Source: Hetaerina americana (lineage: Eukaryota; Arthropoda; Insecta; Odonata; Calopterygidae). Taken from it: a DNA stretch of 64,000 nucleotides. The DNA lies in contig JAKTNV010000023.1 in assembly GCA_022747635.1 (NCBI GenBank), positions 4,093,348 through 4,157,347 on the forward strand, given 5' to 3'. Both the position numbers and the translations under genes were made by a program. The notes below the pieces were generated by a model, which was not told where the DNA came from, did no database searches, and saw only the letters and a program-made list of their open reading frames with translations. Each line of letters opens with the position of its first letter. Within the stretch, counting starts at the first letter, position 1. Shown piece after piece: positions 50,501 through 62,500 of the stretch.

Positions 50501-53500
50501 TGTGGTTTATTCATCAAGTGTACACAGGGCAATATTGGTGCTCTGGACAATTAGTGAAAGCACTGTCATGACGTAAGAAGAGAAAATCCATACATGCAAC
50601 CAAAGATAAGCCAGGGAAATCATTAATGGAATCAGCTAAAATTCAAGAGAGATAGAAGAGATATAAATAGGAATTATGTTATAAAAACATCAGGTCAGAA
50701 GTCAAGCTAGACATTGCTAATATCAACTAGCTTAGGTCCAGATTTACTTGATGGCACAATAGAAAAGGCAGTAAGGGAATTGAAATAAATTAAGGCCATG
50801 AAGGTAGCAATCAATCCCATGAAACTACCAAAAAGGATTAGGAGAACTGGGAGGAACTTTTTATGGACTATTTCACAGCATTTATAAAACAGGAATTCAG
50901 CTGGAGGATATGATCGATTAACAATTTCTAATCCATAAACAAATAAAAGCTACATCATGTGAGGACTACAGAAGAATAAGTTTGATTTCACATGCAGCTG
51001 AAGTGCTTCTCAGGATCATTGACAATAGGATGAGAGCAGGGTATATTATTACTTGATGACCAATTTGGAATCAGAAAGGGGAGAGGCACATGTGACAATA
51101 CTGCATAATGAGGAACTAATAGAGGAACAATGAATACAATTATAGTGTATTTTTTTGTCATTTCAAGAAGGCAGAGTAAACAGCGTCGCATTAATGATAA
51201 AAAACCATGGACCCCATAATCAATCCAAAGGTTGGTTTGGTAGGTGATGGTAGAGTTCACCCAGTACTAAGCCCAATAGAGTGTGAAATTCACACGTCAA
51301 GGTAGGGGGGCCAGTTCCTTTCCCTGTGCCAGTTATGGTTTCCCGGCAAGATCTGGTACCCGAAAAATTAAAAAGCTTGGGTGGAGGTGCAGGTGCTCAG
51401 AGTGCCTTGCCCGGGAATCGAACCCAGGACCCTCCGGTCAGTAGTCCAACGCTCTAACTCCTGGACTACCGCAACTTTGTAGCGTTCATGATGTATTGCA
51501 GCAAATAGGAGTCGATTGGAGAGATAGGAGACGTGCAACCTGTACATGTCTCATACTGCTAAGGTTGCGAGTGGCAGATGAGTCCAGGTGGATATGTTTA
51601 ACAGCTGTGCTCTTTAGCGTATATGTGGATAAAATGCTTAAATGGGCTTAATAGAGAGGTACTGCAGATTGTTATTAAAATCTGTAGGCAATTCATAAAA
51701 ATGTTAGGTTTTTGGATGACCAAGCCTTAGTTTATCAGTCAGCCAAGGGGTTGCTGAGTGAATTGAAAATCTGTACAATAGCTATGGGTTAAGAATAAAT
51801 ACAAACAAAACAATGTTTAAGTTTGGGAAAGGCTAGAATATCTATTATAAGAGGAGTCCATAAACTTTAGCCAATGCCACACAATTCTGCTGGTACTTAT
51901 CTATGGGGATGATTCAGATTAACTGCTATTAACCTCAAATTATATTATCACCATATAATGGGATGAAAATAATGCAACATCATACAAATGTATAAAAAAG
52001 CATTTTTGATCTATTTCAGGTGAGTATTCATCACTAAAACATAGAATATCCATAGGAAGGTGTACTATCCCGTAAGCTATTAGGAATAACTATGCCGTGA
52101 TTCTAAAATAACCATTTGCTTAAAATCTCTTTTTATTGAGATACTACAGTATATCCTTGCTTTAGTAGATAATACCCAGCAGAGGGGTTTTAATTATCCC
52201 TTTCATTTAATATTAACAGCACACACATCCTTGAAGGGTACAAGACAAAATGTACATTGAAACCATGAAGATGAAAATATTATTATATCACACATTAAAA
52301 TTTCTATGAAATCAGTACATTTTGACTATGACCTTCCTGGAGCCAAAGAGTATATACATATTTTTAAAAAATCTAAAGGAAAACAAACTCATTTTTTAAA
52401 ACATTAGTGTGACACATCAAGATCTCTGCCAAAGCAATCAATGTAAAAAAAGCCTTAGCAGACTTTGCAGCCAAGAGAATTTTCCCACGGATTTGCCTGC
52501 AGCTAACACTTTCCAGCAATCCATTCCCTCACCATCGCTTTGTTTAATGTACCGTGCTTCACCTGTGCCACATGTATTCAACAGAAAAAGCAACTTCAGA
52601 TACATACTAACGTATCATCCTGCCTCTCTATGCACTCTACTAACTCAGCTTAAGTTTTATTATTTATGGATTCTGATGATCTTGGGGGGTCCAAGAGCTT
52701 CAATTAATTAATGAAGTAATCAACCCACGAAAGTATAATTGTCATTAAGAGTGTGGGCACCCATTCACACAGAGAAATACTAATTATTTACTTGTTTTTG
52801 AATGACTGGTATATTTTTTGCACCTATATCTGGTGAAGTACTAAAAACAGTGATATGTGAAGAGAACTATTTTAATCAAAGCCAATTAAGGTAGCTATAA
52901 TGGTGGCTATAGTGATGACATTTGAGACTCTTATAATAACACTAAGATCAGTCTACTTAAAATAATTCAGGTGATTTCAGGGAAATTATGTCCTGCAATT
53001 ATACCATTTGAATTCAGGGAACATACATTTCACTGAAATGATCTTCACTTGTTACTTTTAAAGTGAGATGCAAGTAACCTAGGGCTTTTCATGAAAAATA
53101 TTGAGACTACAACACTTTCATAAATTCATTTGAAATATAGGAAGTTTCCCAGATGTGAATGCCAAACTCAAAATGCCCACCATAAATCAATATTCAAGGA
53201 CTACCACCTACACATTAAGGTTTATATTGAGAAATGTTTTCCAATGCAAATTTCTAAACTAACAACTGCATAGAAATTTGGCTTTCAAGACCATAGTGTG
53301 TGAATTTCATGGTTGTGAGACTCGAGAAGTATTTCATGCATGCAAGCTAATGAAATCATTTCAAGATTTCAAGGAATGTAAAATGAATACAATAGATATC
53401 TGTCGATAAATTAGGGGATCTCCATAACACAAGGAATTATGATTTCATGCTATGTATTTTATAATAACAAGAATGAAAATAATTATCATAATAATAGCAT

Positions 53501-56500
53501 CTACACATAAATACAAAATATGTTAAGACATTCAAATACTTAAGCAAGACAATTATTTACTCCAAGGAGTAGGAACAATATTCATTCATATCATAACAAT
53601 ACTGCCTATTTCTACCATTCAGAGGGATAATTTTTCATAATTTTACTGATAACTTTTTTCACAACTGACAATTATTTAGAAAGAACTTTAAAAGATGTAT
53701 CAAATATTAATCATCAATCAAAATGAATGTGAATTATACATTAACTTAAAAAATATTCAATACAAAAAACTTTAAAACAAAATAAATAAAAATACTTTTC
53801 TTCCCCTCACAACCAGGAAATAAAATCAAAATTAGACTTAAAAGTTATTTCATCAATATAACTTTAAGAAACTAAGCTTTCATCACTATTTGAATCAGAG
53901 GAGAATATAGGGGCACAAAATTTTCAATTTCATAGAAACGTCACTTACTCAATTTCGTCTCTGTAAGTACCCCAGTTATGTGCACCACCACCTTCTCGCT
54001 TGTCCATAGGCTTCACCCCACTGCAATTCAATTACATGAAAATAATTTCATCTTCTTTCTCGATGAATGGCCAGCTTAAACTAAAGAAAAACTATCCAAT
54101 GAATGGTGCACCCAAAATAATAAAATAGTTTACCTCTATGAGAAGTCCATGGACCCTTTGAAGCAACAAAAATACATAAGCCATCAAAGCTGAATCACTC
54201 CAACAAAGTGAATTTGAACATGAGCATCAAACCTTACTAATTTTTCTTAAAAAACAAAAGAGTAATAGCCAAAACAAACAAATATATACCTACATAAGTA
54301 AAAAACTCTTTGATAATATTATCCAGTTCACCAAATGCATGAAAAGAACCCACCTACCAGAAGGATTACTATATAAAACATTTACTTCAATTAATTATGA
54401 GACACTTGGACGTGATTGATGTTTTCAGCCAGCTAAGTTATGGGAAAACCATGGGAGTGTGCATGTCAGCAGATAAATCAACAGTAACAGACGGAATGCC
54501 AAAACTAAAACCAATTTGGATTGAACAACAAATTAACCAACATCAGCTTTTATTGAATATACACCAGAGTTATCGATAAAAAAAAATAATTACCATATTT
54601 AATGGCTTATTCTTAATGTGAGTTCTCCAGCTATGTAAAAATGTGCTCATTGCTACCACAGATGACTCTTTGGTCCATAATAACAAATCAGCATTGCTGT
54701 TATAGTTAGTTTAGTATTTTCATATACATTTTTTGGTGATTTTATGTGACAAAATTCAGTGCAGCAACTGCTGTGATCGTTATTTAAGAGTTACCCACTG
54801 AAGCGCACGTAAATGCAAGCATCTCAGTGAAAAATCATGTAATACAAATGATGGTAAGGGAGAATAATTTGTACATTGAAATTCTAGCATTTATATTAAG
54901 ACCGTCCCATTAAATTTTTAAGTGGTAACCATATTAGGTTGTATTTCAGTTATAGGGCTATTCAACAGTCAGTTTTCAACCTGACTAGCAGTCATAAAAC
55001 CAAGACCTTTTCCTTGTTTTCCTTCTTGGGCTGGAGTTTTGCCCAGCTAAGGATAAACCTCAGTTAAACGAGACATATAAGTATGGCCAAACACTTTCAG
55101 AGAAAAGAAAATGAAAAACAAACAACAATAAATACGGGAAGTGCTACTCTTTCAGTAGCGTAATTATTTATTGCATAAGCTTTATGCCCTGATATCCAAA
55201 ATTTAACATCACTTCCTTCCCGTTAAAACTAATATTTATTATTCTGAAAGAAATAAAATTCTTCAATCTTACTGAAACTTGAGAGTTCATGAGATGGTCA
55301 CAAAATTACCATAATTTTTCTAATAGAAGAGTTTTCTGGGAAAATAATGGCCACAAAAGTAACAGGATGGCTCTTTTTCTTCACTATGACTTTAACACCA
55401 ACATTTCATTTCCAATTTCAAATATATGATGAAATTGGGAATTAATAAACAAAGATACATTGCAGCAATAAATAGCATTGCACAAAATACTGCAAAATTA
55501 AATTATTTGATTATTTACTCCAGCAGAGTTGGATATTCCTATTTTATGTCCCTAAAGAACCACAGCCCACTAAATTTGAGACAAAAAAGACTTATGCTCG
55601 AGAGCCTATAATTGTCTAAAAAACTAACAACACTTAGTGAATCAAGTAGAAAGAGCTGAAGGCAAAGGAAATGAGAGATATAGTATCGGGAACTAAATGA
55701 AACCATCTGATTGACTCATCTCAATTTAGTCTATTAGTGCCAAATTAAGAGTGCATATATCTATCGAATACGCATTCCTTCAGATGCCATTCTTGACATT
55801 TATTTCTTCATCTACTTTTGTCAATAGAAACAAAAGCTTAAACAGTCATTAAATGCATAACAACAAATTGTATTGTTTATAATTGAAAGATGAGGTTAGC
55901 AGCAGACGTTTTTCCATAATATCTTTATGCAACCACCTGGAATTCGAGGACATAAATATACAACATCAGCCAAAATTAAGATTTATCTCACAGTAAAGTT
56001 ACAGCTGAAAGCAATTGCAAGCATTGAGGGCCATATCTTAAGACCCTGCATTTGAGCCAAATAACAGTTTCATGGGTTTGCACTATATTTATTCTCGGCA
56101 CTGCGCATAAAAACCATTTGCATTGCCATCATCAATGACAAATTGCTGAAATAACCTAGACAAAAGGAGATCAGACAGCATGGAAGAGGGAGGGAGGAAT
56201 ACAATCCAGATTAAAATTAATCCCCAGTAGCCTAACCTCCTCCACTCTCACTGAAAATAACTTGCATTCCCAACATCCCCATATACTACCTTGATCAAAA
56301 AGTTCCCGGAATAACCACCGTGTGGCGCTCCCATCGTTCCGATTTGAGTTCTGTTTTTTTTGTTAAATTGGTACATCTGTTGTTGATATTCCCTTTAAAT
56401 CTTAGTGTCATAACTTGACATTTGCAAAAGTTACGTAGCCAAGAGTACATCTATCTCTGTGTGTGTTGGCGATTTTTTACAATTTCAGAAATGGATTTAA

Positions 56501-59500
56501 ATTTGCAACAACGAACTTGTATTACATTTTGCGTAAAAAACGGATTTAGTGGCGCACGGACGTAGGAAATGTTGGAAAAGTGTTTCGGCAACGATTCTCT
56601 AAAAAAAAACGGTCGTTTACCAGTGGCACGAGCGGTTCAGAAGTGGTCGTGAGTCAATCGAAGATGATGAACGCAGTGGCAGACCATCGACATCGAAAGT
56701 CGGTGAAAAAATTGATAAAGTAAAAGAAATGTTGGTCAATAACCGCAAATTAACCATCAGAGAAATAGCGGAGGACTTGAACATTGCCTATGGATCCGCC
56801 CAAGACATTGTGGTTAATGATTTGGGTTTCCGTCGTGTAGCAGCAAAGTTGGTTCCAAAAGACCTCAATTTCATGCAAAAAAGAGACCGTGTTGACGTCG
56901 CAAAAGACATGATTTGCGAGGCTGAATACGATCCCACATTCATCAAAAGGATCATTACTGGAGACGAGACGTGGGTTTATGAGTACGACACGCAATCCAG
57001 ACATCAGGCAAGTGAATGGCGTTCACCAAATGAGCCGAGACCAAAAAAACCACGTCGTTTTCAGTCAAAAAAGAAGGCAATGCTGACGGTTTTCATGGAT
57101 TACAACGGTGTAGTGCATCATGAATTTTTGCCAGAAGGCCAGACAGTAAACAAAGAGTATTATTTGGGCGTTATGAGACGTTTGCGTGAAGCAATTCGCC
57201 AAAAGAGACCAGAAATGTGGGCAGAAAACTCGTGGATTTTGCACCATGATAACGCACCGTCGCACAGTGCTATCATTATTCGTAATTTTTTGACGAAAAA
57301 TGCAACAAATGCCATCCAACAGCCACCGAATTCACCTGATTTGGCTCCCTGTGACTTCTTTCTGTTCAATCGAGTTAAAAAACCATTACGGGGAACGCGT
57401 TTTAGCAGCCGAGAGGAAGTAATGGAAAAATCGCAGGAAGCACTGATGGACATACCGAAAACCGACCGTAACTTTTGCAAGTGTCAAGTTATGACACTAA
57501 GATTTAAAGGGAATATCAACAACAGATGTACCAATTTAACAAAAAAAACAGAACTCAAATCGGAACGATGGGAGCGCCACACGGTGGTTATTCCGGGAAC
57601 TTTTTGATCAAGGTAGTATTAAGATGAGTGTCACAAAAAGTTGCCAAATGACTCCTTACTAAGGAGGACCATTGCATTTGTTTATTTACTGTAAAAAAAA
57701 GTTCCATTTGCCAATTCTTGGAATGAATACCTACATTCGCCATTACCATACTAGTATTAGATGAGCAGATGCACACACTGGTCACAAGCATAAAAGCAAA
57801 AGTAAAGACTAAAATGGAGTGATGCCTGAAGAACGCTACTTAATTTTTTAATTATCTTCTGTAGCTAATGTACTAAGACTGACATCATCATCTTCTTTAT
57901 GTTCTCATTGGTCAAGTACCATGACCAATGAGAACATTAAGAATGCTTCTCATTCAATTCTAAACTTCTCCAATGAAGACTGTGGTATTAAGAAGCATTT
58001 GTTTTGTTTAATAAAATCAGTGGAATTGTGTTTTCTCATTCTTAATCACTTCCAACATAATACGTAGATAACTGACATCTTATTCGAGCAAGGTTTGGAA
58101 ATTTTTCATTCTTTAATAGCAAAGGTTGATACACATGCTGACATACACCAACCTAGCTTGATAGAAATATATTTTAACTACCTATCTTAGTTTTTCTCCA
58201 GCAGGGAAAGTCCATGCAAATTTCACCACTATTTCTACAAAAATTATTTTATTCTCACAACCTACTAATATCGCGTCTGTGCTCTTTCTAACTATTGTTC
58301 AAGAATATTGCCAATTTTGATATAATGTGAATAATTCTAAAGGAAATACCATTGGTGAATATTTAAAACTTTTTAAAATTATGTTGGACATAATCCGAGC
58401 ACCCCTTTTCACTAGAAAATCATTTAAAAAAATCAAAATAATTCAAATAACCAAATATTTGAAACTGCTTCATTTTGAAAGAAAGTCAATGAAAAAATAT
58501 AGCTATAAAAATAAGAGTACAACTTACCTTGAGATACTGCCCAAATAAAAATGTCATCCATGTCATTGATAATGTTATAAGAATGAATCAACTGTTAACC
58601 AATTCTTTCTAGTGAGACTAATACTAAATGATACTTTTGTCTTTGAAGGACACAATATCACTAAAATACTTTACAGAGCACATATCTTGAAGAATCGATT
58701 AACTTTCAAACATTTTCCAATAGAACATATCAACCTTTCTGATAAATATGCTCAATTTTTAAGGTCACTAGAAATTTGTTATTTCCACACACTATAGCAC
58801 CCAATCTCCCATAATGGTATGCAATAACACAATTATCTTGATATACTCAATTATGTTATGTACAAAACTGAACCACTTTATAATTCTACCATTACTCGAG
58901 GCATTTGGTATATATACATGAAATGTACAGAAGGGTGGGCTTCTCACTCATCCTATCAGAGCCTACTTAGACCTAGAAAAATCATGCTTATATTTTGCCA
59001 CATACTAGGGGCATTCAAAAAGTATTTCACAACAATTTCTTAATAAGATAGCAACAACGATACAAGGCTGGAAGTTTGGGGCCTTCTAGTTTAAACGTTG
59101 TGTTTATCAGTGATGCACGTTACAAGCAGTGGGCTAATATTGAGTTTCTCACTGCCAATTACACTGGAAATCAGTGTAATGAGTATTCACTACATCGTCC
59201 ATGAACTCCGGGCTTTAGTATGCACATACTGCTCATACGTGACCACAAAGCACAAGGAAAATCATACGTTCAGAACCGTTGCACCACTAAATGAGTATGA
59301 GAGGGATGACTGACAATCCTTTATCATTACTACCACTGAAATATGGGCTCGTCAATTCCAAGCCCAACGCATTGCAACAGTCAATGGAGTGGCACCATAT
59401 CCAGTTGCAGGGAAAGATAGAGGTCAATGAAGTTCTGTTAGCAGGCAAGATAATCATCAATGTTGGGCAATATTCTAAACAAAATTTTCTGAAGGATGAA

Positions 59501-62500
59501 CAATTAACTCAGATGGCTGTGTCACTATGCTGCAATGATTTAACCAATATTTTTTATGCCTTTGGCCTGAGGGGAACCTCTGAAACCATCTACAACACAA
59601 GGATGAAACATCTTGAAAAATGCATTGCATGAGATCCACTTTGAATCCAAGAACAATGTTCTCCGAACTCCAAAGGTGGTTATGTAACCGCATGATAGTT
59701 AATGTACTAATGGGGCTAGGACAATCTTCCTGAATGTTGAGGTTAAGCCCATGAAACAGACAGACTACTTTGAAAAATAGTCAGACCTGAAGGATGTAGC
59801 TATGTGCTTCCAAAGCTACAAGTTGTTTGTGACATATTTGCAGTGATATAAATTGTTGTGCATTATTTTTTGAATACCCTCAATAAATTTTTTCCTTTAT
59901 TTTTGCAGGTAACCCCCCTCGGGGGTGGTTTGGATACATGCATGTTATATTAAAAAAAATTCCACCTATTCAAAAAATTAACAAGCCATGCAAAAAAAAT
60001 CAAAATCTTCAAGGTAAGCCTAGCCTCACAAAAATTTACGAAGTTGGGTAAATGCAAGATGACACATAAATGGTCAGAATGCAGAAAGACAACTATTTGC
60101 CAGGCAGCAATCTTAAAGGGGGATACCAACAAAAGGAATCAACATTTTTCTATTGAAATGAGTATAGAAATAAGAAAAACAATGGCGAATAAGAGCAAGT
60201 AGTTCCTTAAGTATTTCCCAAGGAGATATTAACAATTTAGGACTTGTCAATGAAGGCATGCATGGTTAAGATTTTTAAGGCACTGGGCTAAAATGAGCTC
60301 CTTCCAATTGCCAATTTTTAAATGACATTAGTACATAATGTAAAGGTATAGTATACAAAAAAACTGGGTGGTTTCTTTAATTTTTCCACAGAGCAATCAC
60401 ATTGTGGATCAACCTGACATTAGTTGTAAACCAGAATCTTCCACAAAAACAAAAAAATGAGGAAGAAATCATTTTCATATTTGATATCTATAAGCAATTA
60501 CCTATATTTAAAAAGATTTATTTCATTCTGAACTATGCTTAGAAAGATCAAATAACCCAGTATAAAATATCGAATTGTTACAAAATTATTTTGGGCAAAG
60601 GGTACCTATATCCTAGCATAACTGATGTAATATTTTCTAACATGTTTTAGTATCCGTGATAAAATCATCTTATCAATGAAAATACAATGTAATAAAAACA
60701 AACACAGAAAAATGTCAATAATGCCTTAAAGGAATAAATGTAATAGAAATACTAAACGCAGTATGAGTTCTTAGCTCAGTGACTAAGAGTACTTTACATC
60801 AATATATTTTTTAAGATACTTCGAGTCTCTCTTTCAGGCATATTCCCAAAAAGATGTTGGTATTCATGAAACGCTTTAAATTAAAAATTTATAACATTTT
60901 ACTTCATTACATCATACCTTGCAATTTTAAAACTTCCTACATACAAATCCAGTTTACTTAAATGAACAAAATGGAAAGCTTTAAATTATAAAATAAATGA
61001 GCAGGTACCTTTTCAAAACATTAAGTCACAAATTGCACTTTCATTGTTTCTCATTAAAAAACTTTAATTAGCCAATTTCTCTTACTAATACAAAACTTTA
61101 TTTGGGAAATGAAACTTCCAAATAATGCCTTAACTTCTTGTAAGTGAATAAAAAAATGCGCATTTATGCATTAAGCTGGTATTAAAGTACATTTTACTTA
61201 TAACTATTTTATTATTATTTGTGTGATGAAGGTCAGTTAATGTGATAAGTTGCCAATTTTATCATTAACACATCCAAAAACAAAAAAATCAAAACAGCAC
61301 AAAAAATATTGAACAACAATTAACCAAGAAATGTTATATATAAGATTTTTTATGTATTTAATAATGTAATTCAAAACATTTTAGTAATTAATTATTGAAC
61401 TTATGAACCATGTATTCACATTTGCCACTTCTTTTTTCCCCTGATTACACACATGCATCACTGATTCTTACAAAATCATAAAATATTTTAAGCACCTCCC
61501 AAGATCCCTCCTGTAACTTCCGCCCCTTCAGACAAAATCCACAAAACAATTGCAACAGTGAAATATAGTAATAGCCCTGCATGTAAAGAGGGTGACAAAT
61601 TAAAAGTTAAGGAAATGACATGATACACTTGTTCCATATTGTTTGATAAGATTGAGAGGTGAAATTATAGAGGTAATTGTTCGTACCAATATCAGTTGCC
61701 TTTTAACAGTTTCATACTAGTTCGGTTCTCATCGGCATTAATAGCATGCTTGGGAAGTAAAATCAATTTTATCATTGTTTCAATAATAGTTAAATGCTAA
61801 GTAGACAGCAAAGGCAGATGGGGAGCATTTGGATTAGCAATGCATGCATTTAAAATAATGTATACAACATTGAAGGACAATTGTGGGGCATTATGCAAGA
61901 GTAAGAAGTTTGGAGTCTCTTTCCCTTTCAAAACATATCTTTCACAGTAGACTACCAAATTATTATTACTATGTGATATTTTATTTTCATATTGACTTGA
62001 ACCTTTCCCAGTAAGGATTGTGTGTCCATAAATGTTTCAACTCTTATCAAATTTGAAATGCCTAAGAGTTTTAATATTGACCTGAAAGTAACTGATTTCA
62101 TAAAAAAGCAACGTTTTCCACACAAAGGACTATATTTCTAGGAAGGTACTTAAACTAGATACCGACCTAATGATTAGCAAATATATCACAGCAGTAATTG
62201 GCCACAGTCACTTCACTGAGTAATTTCATTATCACAAAATATTAGAGGAAGAGAGTGGTAGATCCAACATGCACCTGCCAGGTTAAGTTTGATTATTCAC
62301 CCACTTTCACAAATTTTAAGTGCTCTTTCTCCTTGAAGTAAGTGCTGATTATTTCCAAGTTATGTATATTATATTACGCAAAGAGAACTATTAAGATGAT
62401 ATGGTATACAACAGTTAAATACCACAGCATGCAATTATCTACTTGCCTCAATAAGAGTTCAGCCCCAAACAAGCACAGACTGGAATTTTATGAGCTTCTG

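Larger units (their letters stand above)
50100..51845 (+). mobile_element. LINE copy (same family), decayed, with two nested insertions
   Basis: Plus strand. Before 50,290: KYEELNNKPRRQSKERKAAW, matching KYKEVNNKLRWETNQVKEAW of the 46.8-kb copy. After 50,540: LGPDLLDGTIEKAVRELK, then RT blocks with ATSCEDYRRISLISHAAEV and DDQFGIRKGRGTCD remnants to about 51,170. After 51,483: LQQIGVDWRDRR, matching ILRKIGIDWRERR, then FXDDQALVYQSAKGLLSELK to about 51.84 kb. A Penelope-type fragment (about 50,290-50,535) and a SINE (about 51,262-51,474) interrupt it. Many stops. Confidence 0.75.
32994..53948 (-). other. about 21-kb intron of the vig-like gene
   Basis: Bounded by GTAAGT (at 53948) and TTTTAG (at 32994). 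It holds a CR1-like RT fragment, a SINE, a mariner, the LINE with mariner copy A, and the LINE with the Penelope fragment and SINE. The stretches 38.3-43.7, 47.2-50.1 and 51.9-53.9 kb show nothing recognisable; a pyrimidine-rich patch lies at about 43.6-43.73 kb. Confidence 0.75.

Noticed and set aside
51408..51474. tRNA gene (cloverleaf-like head on the minus strand)
   Set aside because: The sequence continues into a non-tRNA body and sits inside a LINE, so a SINE head is the better explanation.
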